DNA of 64,000 nucleotides, from IMG/VR virus record IMGVR_UViG_3300031787_000101, positions 1-64,000 of that record; one strand, given 5' to 3'. This document shows positions 15,548-24,302 of the stretch, piece by piece; positions within the stretch are counted from its first letter, which is position 1; the number at the start of each line of letters is the position of its first letter. Made by a program: the position numbers and the translations under genes. Origin of the DNA: a virus. The notes below the pieces were generated by a model that was not told where the DNA came from, searched no databases, and saw only the letters and a program-made list of their open reading frames with translations.

Positions 15548-16387
15548 TCAATAATTCATAATTAATAGTTCTTCACCCATATTTTGGGACTTTCCTTTCT
15601 TCGCAGCCGCCGCTTTAGCGAATTCTTTCTTTTCCCATTTATATTCCTCCTTTGGGAACCACTCATTCAATAACTGAAAATCGTAGTAAGATAAACTAAA
15701 CTTACCCTGAATTCCTTTCAAACAATCTGCTAATCTTTCATGGTCTTCCCTATCAAAATCGTGGTTTGAGTAATAGTTCTCAGTCTTCCAATATGGTGGG
15801 TCAACATAAAAATATGTTGTCGGACTATCAAACTCTTTAATCACGTCTTCAAAATCACCCAATCTAAACTCTGATATTTTATTGAAATGTTCTACCCACT
15901 CAGGTTTAGATAATTTATCTCTAAAGGTAAGATATTTTGACTTATACTTACCCTTCAAATCAATAAAACTTGAGGTCTCAGGTTTTGAACCACTGAAAAC
16001 CTGTGTCAGAACATAGGCATATTTTGCTGCAACACCATAATCAGGATAGTTAATTGTTAAACCATGAGAGAAAATTTCCTTTTGAAACTCATTAAATTGT
16101 TCTTTGTAAACTGGTGGTGTCACTTCCACTCCTTGTTGTTGACACGGAATGTTATTAATCGCAGATAACAAAGTCTCAGGGTTCTGAAGACACATAAACA
16201 AATTATAGTTCAACGGATTGAAGTCGTTATAAACAACTCTTTTCAAATTAGGATATAATTTCAAATCCATATTGAAGAAACACCAAAACATACCACCAAA
16301 CGTTTCAACATACGTTTCCATATCTGTTGGGTAGAATGGGACAATCCACTTACCTATCTTACTCTTACCACCAATATAACTTAACAT
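15548..16387 (-). CDS. dam: DNA adenine methyltransferase, Dam/D12 class
   Basis: A 279-residue D12-class enzyme. The AdoMet-binding motif starts the protein (YIGGKSKIG at residues 4-12, the YxGGK form), and the catalytic motif DPPYW is at about residue 197 in TTYFYVDPPYW. Length and motif order (alpha class) match phage T4 Dam and bacterial Dam. No cognate endonuclease is visible. With the beta-class enzyme at 2914, the phage carries two unrelated orphan DNA methyltransferases. A promoter with exact spacing lies just upstream (16400-16430). Confidence 0.9.
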   Translation of the reverse strand: MLSYIGGKSKIGKWIVPFYPTDMETYVETFGGMFWCFFNMDLKLYPNLKRVVYNDFNPLNYNLFMCLQNPETLLSAINNIPCQQQGVEVTPPVYKEQFNEFQKEIFSHGLTINYPDYGVAAKYAYVLTQVFSGSKPETSSFIDLKGKYKSKYLTFRDKLSKPEWVEHFNKISEFRLGDFEDVIKEFDSPTTYFYVDPPYWKTENYYSNHDFDREDHERLADCLKGIQGKFSLSYYDFQLLNEWFPKEEYKWEKKEFAKAAAAKKGKSQNMGEELLIMNY

Positions 16388-16399
16388 ACTTTTTTTTCT

Positions 16400-16430
16400 A
16401 AAATATAGTTTTAATCTTGGTATATATCAA
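16400..16430 (-). promoter_or_regulatory. Leftward promoter of the Dam gene (TTG-N20-TATATTTT)
   Basis: On the minus strand TTG (16430-16428), 20-nt spacer, TATATTTT (16407-16400). The last base of the -7 differs from consensus. The predicted +1 near 16396 gives a 9-nt leader. It overlaps the end of the small gene at 16411. Confidence 0.5.
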
Positions 16431-16548
16431 CCTTATTAACTCTCTTACGGGAATAAACCTTACCTGATGGTACAACTTTTGTAATCATATTTCGTCTCAC
16501 AATTTGAGCGACGTGACGAAGATTAAGTGGTAGTGTTTCCTGTTTCAT
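16411..16548 (-). CDS. Small basic protein (45 aa)
   Basis: A 45-residue basic protein (NLRHVAQIVRRNMITKVVP, then GKVYSRKRVNK), isoelectric point clearly high. The first part reads like a short helix-turn-helix (LRHVAQIVRRN) of the type seen in small excisionase or DNA-binding proteins, but no family can be named at this length. It lies directly upstream of the Dam gene. A TATCTTTG box at 16553-16560 would place +1 one nucleotide before the ATG. Confidence 0.5.
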   Translation of the reverse strand: MKQETLPLNLRHVAQIVRRNMITKVVPSGKVYSRKRVNKVDIYQD

Positions 16549-16552
16549 AAGA

Positions 16553-16560
16553 CAAAGATA
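16553..16560 (-). promoter_or_regulatory. TATCTTTG -7 box, leaderless layout
   Basis: An exact TAnnTTTG on the minus strand directly before the 45-residue gene; no TTG at the expected -33 distance. The predicted +1 is at about 16549, adjacent to the ATG at 16548. Confidence 0.35.
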
Positions 16561-16607
16561 TATCAAAAAAAGTTTAAATTTTATTTTTTTATTCGGGATA
16601 TTCTATT

Positions 16608-16763
16608 TATATTTGTATTCAAGTTAAACGAATGGGGTCAACTTAATAACCCAACCAAATCATTAAGTCGGAATTGAACCACGGTGTGTTCAAAGGCAAA
16701 AGCCTCAACCGTTAGGTGAAAAAGATAGAAACCCTCATTACATCGGATGTTTTGGGGGTTTTT
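16608..16763 (+). ncRNA. Candidate structured small RNA
   Basis: A 216-bp stretch without a gene (16549-16764) contains, on the plus strand, a TATATTTG -7 box (16608-16615; predicted +1 near 16619), then folding segments: ACTTAAT/ATTAAGT (16641-16647 with 16662-16668); a longer stem ACC-ACGGT with ACCGT-TA-GGT (16678-16685 with 16708-16717) enclosing AGGC-AAAA-GCCT; an alternative stem TTGAAC/GTTCAA (16674-16679 with 16688-16693) that excludes part of it; and an AAACCC...GGGTTT hairpin (about 16728-16760) with nested ACATC/GATGT followed by TTT. Promoter, folds and terminator-like end are in the right order. No known RNA family is recognised; the minus strand has T-loop-like sequence but no tRNA fold. 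Confidence 0.35.
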
Positions 16764-16765
16764 AT

Positions 16766-17152
16766 TTATACGTAAATTTGGAAATCGTTTTTACCAGTGG
16801 TGTAAAATCTTTTCTTACGGATGGTAGTGACAATATTGATTTGGAAATTATAACAATCTTGTTCTTCTAAATTAGTAACAACATTGAGGAATGGATAATC
16901 TTTTTGTGAAACTACTATTGATGAATCTTGTCCTAACTCTCCCTCTTTAATACCATTTAATATTTCAGGTAATCCAAGATTTAATATGTTTAAGATTTCA
17001 TCATTAGTAATTACTTCATCTTTACCATGTCTAAACCTTTGTGTATTACCATGTGCCGAGTTTTCAATAGACACTTTTACTTTAATGTCCCCAAAAAGCT
17101 TTCCAATCCTTTCTTCCTTTATTATGTTTTTAATACAATTTAAAAGTCTCAT
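16766..17152 (-). CDS. Hypothetical protein (128 aa)
   Basis: A 128-residue soluble protein. The middle (HGNTQRFRHGKDEVITNDEI, followed by a hydrophobic helix NILNLGLPEIL) and C-terminal beta segments (FLNVVTNLEEQDCYNFQINI, then VTTIRKKRFYTT) give a helix-then-sheet layout loosely like DUF4258 or RelE-type small proteins, but without a match I would defend. TATAAATA/TATTTATA lies 3 nt upstream of the ATG and is shared with the divergent small gene at 17164. Confidence 0.45.
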   Translation of the reverse strand: MRLLNCIKNIIKEERIGKLFGDIKVKVSIENSAHGNTQRFRHGKDEVITNDEILNILNLGLPEILNGIKEGELGQDSSIVVSQKDYPFLNVVTNLEEQDCYNFQINIVTTIRKKRFYTTGKNDFQIYV

Positions 17153-17163
17153 AATTATAAATA

Positions 17164-17334
17164 ATGGAAAACATGGAAAATTTAAAAAATTCAGAAGAAA
17201 AAACTTGTACTAAATGTCAAAAAACAAGACAAAAAATGACACCATATATTATTATGTCTGTAGTTGTTTTAGGTTTAATAATTTATGCTGTAGTCGACAT
17301 CACAAAAAACATTATTGAATTACTTGCTAAGTAA
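17164..17334 (+). CDS. Small membrane protein with CxxC motif (56 aa)
   Basis: A 56-residue protein: a charged N-terminus with CTKC (residues 15-18), one hydrophobic span of about 20 residues (YIIMSVVVLGLIIYAVV), and a short C-terminal helix. The two cysteines before the membrane span could bind a metal or form a disulphide. It starts immediately after TATAAATA on its own strand. Its last 15 bp overlap the end of the convergent 710-residue glycosyltransferase gene, and both stops lie inside one terminator stem. Confidence 0.5.
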   Translation: MENMENLKNSEEKTCTKCQKTRQKMTPYIIMSVVVLGLIIYAVVDITKNIIELLAK

Positions 17335-17348
17335 TTCAATAATTTTTT
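17311..17348. terminator. Bidirectional terminator containing both stop codons
   Basis: A perfect 15-bp inverted repeat (17311-17325 with 17329-17343, loop GCT) followed by five T residues on the plus strand, and preceded by an A-run (17304-17309) that serves the minus strand. The TAA of the plus-strand membrane protein (17332-17334) and the TAA of the minus-strand glycosyltransferase (17322-17320) occupy symmetrical positions inside the stem. Confidence 0.85.
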
Positions 17349-19452
17349 CTTTTACCATATCCGATGTTATCTTTTTAGAACATTCAAACATCTTGTCATT
17401 TCCTTTATTTATAGGACACCAATTCCAATCACCTGGGTCTAATCTAAATTTATTAGCACATCCTCTACAAGTATTTTCAGGTGCGCTTACTTTATAAACG
17501 TTTTCATAAGGTTCGTTAAACTCTTCCGTAAATCCTGATATCAATACCGTTGGGATATCCAAAGCCCATGTAACCCATGAAATACCACTTGATATTCCAA
17601 TAAAGAATTCACAGGTGGATAGTTCTTCTATCAGTTTATAGATTGAGCCAGGAGGGTTTTGTTTAGCACCTTTAGGATAATAATTACCCATATACCCATC
17701 TTCCTCTTTTGAATAGATAATCACCTCATAACCAAGAGATATTAGATAATCAGTAATCTCTTGCCACCCATTTGGGTTGTTCCAGTATTTTGATTGGGCA
17801 GTTGAGTGAATACCAAGTCCAACTCGTTTTTTCTTTATCTTATTAGGATTTTTAATTAAAGGTTTTACCTCTTTATATTCTAATCCTAAAATATCTGTTG
17901 CAGTTTTTTGTAGTGGGCCTAATTTGAAATCACTTGGGTGTCTATCCGTTCTAACATTATCACCATCATAGAACCAACCTATCTCATACATTGCATATAG
18001 ATTATGAACGGTACTTCCAGGTGAAACAAATTGTATCTCAGGATATTGTTTTACAAATAAATCATTAAAGAATGTTGAACAAATAACCTTACAATTGTGT
18101 TTCTTTCTGAATTCCTCAGCGTAAGGTACCCAAGCAAATGTATCACCCAAAGATTTTGAATCTAATGCAATATATACTCGTTTGTTTTCAGCGTTGTATT
18201 TCTTTTCACTGATTAAATTACCTTCAGAATAAATTTTTAAAGTATATTCATCAAAATACTTCTTACTTAATCTGACCCACATATTACAACCAATCTCCTC
18301 ACGATATTCACAGTTACCATCCTGATTCCAAAACTCAACCAAATATCGTTTATCACTATTACCTTTAATCTCTACCAACGCTCCGTTGATGTAATGATTA
18401 ATTACTTCAATTTTTTCAACCATCTCTTTTGGTTTTATTTCAGTATTTTCAAATACTTTATCAAATCTTTGTTTTGTCTCAAGACTATTCAAATTTTTTC
18501 TACTGTTAATAAGGTCTTCGTAAATTCTAACCATCCTTCTGGTAATAACACTCCAATCGTATTTTTGTCTATCTAATTCAGTGTTATTTAAATATAAATC
18601 ATAGTTGTCAATTACTTGTTTAATACCACTAACTATTTGATTTACATCTCTTTCAACTACAACCATTCCTTCTATTGTTTGTGAACCCAAATAAGTACCA
18701 ACAACTGGCATATTACAAGACACAGCTTCTAATAATGTTAGGTTTGGGTGACCAGCTTCTAACATAGAAGGATGTAAGAATATTGAATGACTTTTATATA
18801 ATTCTAATATCTGTTCTTCATTCGGATTTGAGAACATTAAAGTTAATTTATCGTAATTTAATAAGTCGTTATGATGTTCAAAAAATATTCTATTGTTTTC
18901 AGGGCCGGCAACAGTAATAGGTAAATCTAATTTGATTGCCGCTTCAATAGCATATCTAAATCCTTTTCTATCGTAGGTTGAATCACCTCCAATACCATTG
19001 TTCGCTAAACATAATAATTTATGTTCAGTTCTTTTTGGGTTATCATTCTTAAAGAACTCTGTATTAACCCCGTGTGATAAATAAAACAATTTATCTGTTT
19101 CATCAAAGTAATCAACTAAAAACTCAGCATGAGTAAAAGATACCACAGACCTTTTAATTGCCTCTAAATTTTGTTGGTAGTTAGATGAGTCCTTACCATA
19201 ATAAACAACGTGGTGGTCATGTAACGAGAAGATATAAGGGATACCTCTGTTTGCAGCCTCAATAGCTAAGTTAGCCATATGAATATGAATAATATCACTA
19301 CTATTAATATCCACTTCATTAAGATATTTTATATCACATTGGTGTCCTAATTCTTTAATGTTATTGTAATATTCCCATATTACTTTTTCAACTGCACCCC
19401 ATCCATTCGGTGGTATTGTAATTATTCCTGGTGTTACTTGTGTTATTCTCAT
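17320..19452 (-). CDS. GT4 glycosyltransferase fused to TibC/BAHT-type O-heptosyltransferase
   Basis: A 710-residue two-enzyme protein. Residues 1-about 330 are a GT4 glycosyltransferase: GGW-like N-terminal loop (PPNGWGAVEKVIWEYY), HIHMAN strand, LSHGVN, and the donor-site segment FLHPSMLEAGHPNLTLLEA. A linker beta domain follows, then a GT9-like C-terminal half carrying the hallmarks of bacterial autotransporter heptosyltransferases (TIGR04414, TibC/Aah): IALDSKSLGDTFAW near 434, HSTAQSKYWNNPNGW, FIGISSGISW, and the metal-binding cysteines CRGC (about 662), WCP and FECSK. TibC-type enzymes attach heptose to Ser/Thr of repeat-rich surface proteins. It is the last gene of the nine-gene glycan operon and ends in a strong terminator. 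Likely acceptor: the phage's own Ser/Thr-rich fibres (inference). Confidence 0.85.
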   Translation of the reverse strand: MRITQVTPGIITIPPNGWGAVEKVIWEYYNNIKELGHQCDIKYLNEVDINSSDIIHIHMANLAIEAANRGIPYIFSLHDHHVVYYGKDSSNYQQNLEAIKRSVVSFTHAEFLVDYFDETDKLFYLSHGVNTEFFKNDNPKRTEHKLLCLANNGIGGDSTYDRKGFRYAIEAAIKLDLPITVAGPENNRIFFEHHNDLLNYDKLTLMFSNPNEEQILELYKSHSIFLHPSMLEAGHPNLTLLEAVSCNMPVVGTYLGSQTIEGMVVVERDVNQIVSGIKQVIDNYDLYLNNTELDRQKYDWSVITRRMVRIYEDLINSRKNLNSLETKQRFDKVFENTEIKPKEMVEKIEVINHYINGALVEIKGNSDKRYLVEFWNQDGNCEYREEIGCNMWVRLSKKYFDEYTLKIYSEGNLISEKKYNAENKRVYIALDSKSLGDTFAWVPYAEEFRKKHNCKVICSTFFNDLFVKQYPEIQFVSPGSTVHNLYAMYEIGWFYDGDNVRTDRHPSDFKLGPLQKTATDILGLEYKEVKPLIKNPNKIKKKRVGLGIHSTAQSKYWNNPNGWQEITDYLISLGYEVIIYSKEEDGYMGNYYPKGAKQNPPGSIYKLIEELSTCEFFIGISSGISWVTWALDIPTVLISGFTEEFNEPYENVYKVSAPENTCRGCANKFRLDPGDWNWCPINKGNDKMFECSKKITSDMVKEKIIELLSK

Positions 19453-19470
19453 ATTACTATAATAATATTT

Positions 19471-20496
19471 TTAGTTATTAACATAAACAGGTATATTAAA
19501 ATTTAAAGACAAATCTTCATATTCTTTTAATGTATTGTTATATATTTGATTATCATCAATAAAAATTCTAATTTCAACGTCGTCAGTATATAATTGATTA
19601 TCATACGGGTCAATAATATCAAATTTATACCAACCATTACTAAAAGTTTCAAAATATTTAAGAATAGTCCTACCTTTATTAAAATTTTGTAAAATTGCAA
19701 TTTTAATTACAAATTTATTTTCAGACAATAATTCAACAAAAAAATCAGATATATTTTTTTTAATTTTTATTTCAAAATTTGTTAATTTTTCAGTTAAATT
19801 AAAATCAACTATTTCAGTTTCAAAATTTTTTAAGTATTCACCATAATGTATATCACCAAATGACTGACTCGAATCTCCCCATGAATTAAAAATTTCATCA
19901 GAATGATTAGTATGTCGTTTACTAATTTTTTTGTGGGTAAATAAATCTTTATTTATATAAATTTTTTTATCTACTATTTTGTATTTTCTATTAAAAATAG
20001 AATATGATATGTGTTTTAAATTTTCCGATTTTGACAAATAATAAATGTATTTGTCATAATTATAACCCCACCAAACAGCCTTTTTAAAATGAGATAACCT
20101 TATTGCAAAATCATCATCTTCAAATTCAGCCCCAATAAATTTCTCATCTAGCATTCCAACCCTTCTAATTAATTCTTTCGAAAATCCAAAAAATCCAAAA
20201 CTAACAACTGACACAAAACAATACCCATTTGAAAGTTTATCTATCATAAATTCAATATCTTTAGATGTGAAATTTGTTTTAGGATTACAAAAAATCATAA
20301 ATTCACTGTCAGTATCATCTATCGCATCATTAATCATTTGAGAAAATGAAACATACTTAGATAGATTCCTGTCTTTTCTATACCATCTTTCAATTTGAAA
20401 TTTATCCGAAAGTTTTGTTAATTCACATTCTTGTCTTTCAATATCTGTATCATACTGTGACAAAAAACAAAAAGCAAAATTATTAATTACTATCAT
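19471..20496 (-). CDS. GT-A-type glycosyltransferase (GT2-like) with C-terminal extension
   Basis: A 341-residue protein. The first 200 residues have features of a GT-A fold: SEFMIFCNPKTNF in place of the usual DDD/DxD strand, SFGFFGFSKELIRRVGMLDE, and FEDDDFAIRLSHF, the acceptor-site motif typical of GT2 proteins. The donor-binding DxD is weak, so activity is uncertain. The C-terminal 120 residues form a beta-rich domain resembling those found at the ends of its neighbours (segments such as GWYKFDIIDPYDNQLYTDDV). It is co-transcribed with its neighbours, with an 18-bp gap to the next gene. Base composition is more AT-rich than the flanking genes. Confidence 0.7.
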   Translation of the reverse strand: MIVINNFAFCFLSQYDTDIERQECELTKLSDKFQIERWYRKDRNLSKYVSFSQMINDAIDDTDSEFMIFCNPKTNFTSKDIEFMIDKLSNGYCFVSVVSFGFFGFSKELIRRVGMLDEKFIGAEFEDDDFAIRLSHFKKAVWWGYNYDKYIYYLSKSENLKHISYSIFNRKYKIVDKKIYINKDLFTHKKISKRHTNHSDEIFNSWGDSSQSFGDIHYGEYLKNFETEIVDFNLTEKLTNFEIKIKKNISDFFVELLSENKFVIKIAILQNFNKGRTILKYFETFSNGWYKFDIIDPYDNQLYTDDVEIRIFIDDNQIYNNTLKEYEDLSLNFNIPVYVNN

Positions 20497-20508
20497 AATA
20501 TTTTTAAT

Positions 20509-21228
20509 TTATTTTAAAAATATTTTATTTTCTTTATCAATAAATGACTCACCATCAGCCTGAGTCGTTATTCTCTTCTTTAGAACACCCATAGTTAATC
20601 TCTGTTCCGCACATATAATATTAAAAAATGTGTCAGCACAGTCCCATCTATGCGTTCTCAACTGATTCATAATTGTTTTACGTGATTTTTTTGAGAACAT
20701 AATACATTGTAAACCAATTATTTTATTTGTTATAAACAATAAATCCTGATTAGGTATTTCTCTAACAACATCTGATTGATGCCATCCGTAATCTAAAGTC
20801 TTAGTATCACCAAATGAAAAATAAGAAATATCTTCCTGATTAACAATACTACAAACCTGATTAACTTTATCTATAAATTCTTCAATTGGAACTTCAATAA
20901 TACAGTCCCCTTCACATACAATTAAAAAATCCAAATCGTTATCAAATTCTGATAATATCCCAATTTTAAACGCCTCAAAACATCCATAGTGAGCCGGAGT
21001 TAAAGCGTTTCCATATTCAGGGTCATTAACGTCTTCATATTTACCCATCCTAACATTATGTGGTCTAACACTGGTATGAACAGGTGGTAATGAAATATAT
21101 AATTCATTTTGATGTAACACATATTCAATTCCATAAGGAATTACCTGTTGTACAGATTTTCTCGATTCTTTTTCTCTGTGTTCATTTTGTGTTGTCTGTA
21201 AATGAACTAATTTAATTTTATAATTCAT
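20509..21228 (-). CDS. Glycosyltransferase-like protein (GT25-type layout)
   Basis: A 239-residue protein. YGNALTPAHYGCFEAFKIGI (about residues 73-92) corresponds to the LTxGExGCxxSH acceptor region of GT25 enzymes, and DLDFLIVCEGDCII supplies an acidic metal-binding strand in place of the usual EDD. A C-terminal helix-rich part contains HRWDCADTFFN. I favour a GT25-like or related GT-A glycosyltransferase; the family call is by pattern. Two bp separate its start region from the operon neighbour downstream of it on the minus strand. Confidence 0.6.
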   Translation of the reverse strand: MNYKIKLVHLQTTQNEHREKESRKSVQQVIPYGIEYVLHQNELYISLPPVHTSVRPHNVRMGKYEDVNDPEYGNALTPAHYGCFEAFKIGILSEFDNDLDFLIVCEGDCIIEVPIEEFIDKVNQVCSIVNQEDISYFSFGDTKTLDYGWHQSDVVREIPNQDLLFITNKIIGLQCIMFSKKSRKTIMNQLRTHRWDCADTFFNIICAEQRLTMGVLKKRITTQADGESFIDKENKIFLK

Positions 21229-21229
21229 A

Positions 21230-21802
21230 TCAATTTTTTATAAACGAACCCCATAAAACTTGTTTAAAATCATCATACATGTATGTACTTAAATTAAGTT
21301 CAGGTAAATATCTTTCAATATTTTTATAATGCGACTCTGAGTTTGTTGGCCAATTTATTCTTTGTTTAATAACATTATATTCTTCATCACTATGTGAATA
21401 ATCGTGAAGCATTATAACATCATTCTTTTTCAAGTACTTTGAATATAATCGAAACTCAAGTTCCTTGTCCCCACCATCACATAAAAAAAGAGTTCTCCCT
21501 GAATTATTAATTAAATCACGAATATCTCTCATAATATCAATATCAAAACAATCTCCAATTCTTAATTCAGTGTCTTTAAGATTATTAACTTCACAATAAT
21601 CAGGATTAATATCGTAAGAAATTATTTTACAATTGTCTGATTTATTTTCAGACAACCATAAAGTGAACGCACCTGTAAATGTTCCAATTTCAATTATTAA
21701 TTCGAAATTTTTTAATATTTTAGGAAAAACATCAACAACAAATTGACTTTGTGCCGACCTATGATAAGTGGTCTTTGGCACCCATAAAAAATTGTAATCC
21801 AT
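21230..21802 (-). CDS. Class I SAM-dependent methyltransferase (CmcI/Methyltransf_24-like)
   Basis: A 190-residue Rossmann-fold methyltransferase: motif I IIEIGTFTGAFTLWLSE near residues 35-51, an acidic residue after strand 2 (SYDINPDYC), RIGDCFD for strand 3, and TLFLCDGGDKELEF then VIMLHDYSH for strands 4 and 5. The layout resembles CmcI-type and Methyltransf_24 proteins that methylate sugars or small molecules. In this operon the most likely job is O-methylation of a glycan. Its ATG overlaps the stop of the upstream gene by one base. Confidence 0.75.
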   Translation of the reverse strand: MDYNFLWVPKTTYHRSAQSQFVVDVFPKILKNFELIIEIGTFTGAFTLWLSENKSDNCKIISYDINPDYCEVNNLKDTELRIGDCFDIDIMRDIRDLINNSGRTLFLCDGGDKELEFRLYSKYLKKNDVIMLHDYSHSDEEYNVIKQRINWPTNSESHYKNIERYLPELNLSTYMYDDFKQVLWGSFIKN

Positions 21803-22569
21803 TATCTTAAAGAATTGTTTAAATTATATGATGAATTTTCATCTCCAATATGATAACAAATTCTTTCTGAATGTAAAAAAGATTTGAATCTTTTTGAGAA
21901 TCTTATTGCAAATTCTAATTCAAAAGAATCCATATTATTATTAAAAGTGTCAATTTGATTTAATTTATTTACATCATGAATTGCCGGTCTAAAACCAAAG
22001 TATGGCCAATTAATATATTTAATCCACAATCCCTTAACCGCATGTAAATCTTCTTCAACAGTATCATCAAACAAAGGTTCGTTTAAATAATGTTTATCAG
22101 AATAATACCATTCCCAAAAATTACCAATCACTCTCGGTTGAAATAACTCTTTTGGGAATATCTTTTTTTTCCAAGAGAATCCTACCATACCAACATCTTC
22201 ATTATTTTTTAATAATTCAACTCCTTCATAAAGGTTAAATGGATTTTCAAAAAACCAATCATCTTCCAAATGAAAAACATAATCAATATTAAAAAATTTA
22301 ATATCTTCTTTCCATTTTTTCATTATTTCCAAATGTCTTCGATTAGTATTAAATGAATTAGTATTAAATCTTTTAGACACTATTAAAGTTTCAGGAAATA
22401 ATCTATTCAGTAAAGAAAACATTATATCTCTATCTTCTAAAGAAGAAGAATCATCGTAGTGGATTATAATATCAATTAAATTTAAATCTTCACATTCTTT
22501 GGTAAAAGAAATTATTGTTTTTTCAAATAAATCAATTCGTTTACAAGTTGTTATAGTTAATCCAATCAT
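21802..22569 (-). CDS. GT-A glycosyltransferase (GT2-like)
   Basis: A 255-residue glycosyltransferase. The N-terminal strand and first loop are GLTITTCKRIDLFEKTI, then IIIHYDDSS, and the metal/donor-binding acid motif sits in YVFHLEDDWFF (about residues 95-105). The acceptor part contains MVGFSWKKK and GLWIKYINWPYFGFRPA. Single catalytic domain, no membrane span. It overlaps the preceding GT2 gene by 4 bp (ATGA) and the following methyltransferase by 1 bp. Confidence 0.75.
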   Translation of the reverse strand: MIGLTITTCKRIDLFEKTIISFTKECEDLNLIDIIIHYDDSSSLEDRDIMFSLLNRLFPETLIVSKRFNTNSFNTNRRHLEIMKKWKEDIKFFNIDYVFHLEDDWFFENPFNLYEGVELLKNNEDVGMVGFSWKKKIFPKELFQPRVIGNFWEWYYSDKHYLNEPLFDDTVEEDLHAVKGLWIKYINWPYFGFRPAIHDVNKLNQIDTFNNNMDSFELEFAIRFSKRFKSFLHSERICYHIGDENSSYNLNNSLR

Positions 22570-24302
22570 GAAAAAATAATGTAATCAAGAATATTTTTAT
22601 TTATAAAATCATATAAAAATTCATCATCTTGAGTATCGTACACTGATATTTTTTCAACTTTATTTTCAAAAATATTAAATGACCAATGTCCATAATTTTC
22701 TAACCCGTGGTATATAGTTTCTAAACTACCATCAATATAGTTAACAACTATTTTTCTTTCCGACCTAAAATGATTGTAATTGTAGGATAATAACATTATA
22801 GAATTTTGTCCTGACATATTATAAAGTTTTGTAGAACATCCTTTGAATTTTGAAGATACATTACTAACAGTTGTTTCCGTATTCCATAAGGTATTTTGGA
22901 AATCAGTGTTCATATCAACTTCTCCGTCTTTTCGAATTATTAAACCATAATCTTTTCTATTTATGTTATCATAAAGATATTTTTCAACATTTATAAAGTC
23001 AGTACCATACCCATTATTTTGTAAATAATTTTTATAATCTTCCTCACAATTAATCCTATTAATTATCTGTTGGAAGTATTCTATTTCACAATAAAAATAA
23101 TGGAACGAAACATCTCTACCTTCATTAAAATAAAACATTCCCTTTTTGTTTTGAGTAGAACAAATCACTGGTACAGTTGTCATATATTCATAACCTTCTT
23201 CACTATATAAATCATCAACTTCAATTCTTTGGAAATGTGTAAACCCAAATGACTTACACAAATCTAATGAGTTAAACAAATTAACCATAACAGGTAATCC
23301 ATGTTTTTGTATTGTGTTTGTAACTTCATGAGTTGTTAATGAACCAAGGTTTTTCCAAAAAATAACTGGTTCGGAATTAGTGTATTCACCTTCAAAAAGA
23401 ATATTATTTGAGTTATATAAATGATAATCAACAATTTTTAATATATGTTCAGGAACAATAGTATTAGACACAAGAAGTATTGTATGGTTATACTTTTTTA
23501 AGTTATTAACACATAACTCCAACTTATTTAAAACATTTTCATTATGAATAAAACAATCAACTATTGTTATTGTTTTAAACTCATCTTTAATATTTTGTTT
23601 TTTGAGTTCATTAGAAACTATTATGTTTTTTTTGTTTTTTTCCTCTTCTGAAACATTTGAAAACATACCATCATTTGATATTCGATAAATTCCCCCACAT
23701 TTATGAATACACTTAATTAAACCGTGTTTACTAATTTCATAATTGAGTGGCCAATCAACATAAGGTAAATTTGTAAAATAATCCTTTATTAAATTTGGAA
23801 TGTTTCTAAACACCCTTGCAAAAGATGCGTGATTGATAGTTAATAAATCATTTGTTGTTACATCGTCAAGAAATGAACTAATAAACAATTCAGGCACTGT
23901 AGGTATCTTGGTACCATCAGGATACAAGTATCTTGTTCCTGTACAGACCATACTATAATTTGGGCTGTTTTCTAAAAACTCAACTTCTTCATTTAAGATT
24001 GTATAATTATCAAAATAATCATCACCATCAATATATGCAATGTATTTTGTTTTACAGTAATTTAATAAAGTTCTAATATTTTCAAGAGCACCTAAATTAA
24101 CATCACCATTTAAAATAACTAAATCAGGATACTTTTCTTTTAATTCAACTAAAACATCTTTAGTATTGTCTGTTGAACAATCATCTCTAACTACTACCTG
24201 AAAACCATAGGTGATTTTTTGTTTATAAATTGAATCAACACACTCCTTGAGGTATTTCTCAAAATTATATGACGATACAATGACCGAAAGTAATTTTTCC
24301 AT
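22566..24302 (-). CDS. GT2 glycosyltransferase with a second C-terminal module
   Basis: A 578-residue protein. Residues 1-about 230 are a classic GT2 domain: LLSVIVSSYNFEKYLKECVD, VVVRDDCSTDNTK and the DxD-type motif IAYIDGDDYF at about 90. The remainder is not a second GT2: it includes a Rossmann-like segment (TITIVDCFIHNENVLNKLEL), a long unassigned part, and a beta-rich C-terminus (SIMLLSYNYNHFRSERKIVV) similar in style to the terminal beta domains of the 341- and 710-residue proteins. It overlaps the acetyltransferase gene by one base. Confidence 0.8.
   Translation of the reverse strand: MEKLLSVIVSSYNFEKYLKECVDSIYKQKITYGFQVVVRDDCSTDNTKDVLVELKEKYPDLVILNGDVNLGALENIRTLLNYCKTKYIAYIDGDDYFDNYTILNEEVEFLENSPNYSMVCTGTRYLYPDGTKIPTVPELFISSFLDDVTTNDLLTINHASFARVFRNIPNLIKDYFTNLPYVDWPLNYEISKHGLIKCIHKCGGIYRISNDGMFSNVSEEEKNKKNIIVSNELKKQNIKDEFKTITIVDCFIHNENVLNKLELCVNNLKKYNHTILLVSNTIVPEHILKIVDYHLYNSNNILFEGEYTNSEPVIFWKNLGSLTTHEVTNTIQKHGLPVMVNLFNSLDLCKSFGFTHFQRIEVDDLYSEEGYEYMTTVPVICSTQNKKGMFYFNEGRDVSFHYFYCEIEYFQQIINRINCEEDYKNYLQNNGYGTDFINVEKYLYDNINRKDYGLIIRKDGEVDMNTDFQNTLWNTETTVSNVSSKFKGCSTKLYNMSGQNSIMLLSYNYNHFRSERKIVVNYIDGSLETIYHGLENYGHWSFNIFENKVEKISVYDTQDDEFLYDFINKNILDYIIFS

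Noticed and set aside
16660-16735. tRNA-like sequence on the minus strand with GGTTCAATTCC.
   Set aside because: T-stem has two mismatches, no 7-bp acceptor stem pairs, and candidate anticodon stems do not close. Reported only as part of the possible structured RNA.
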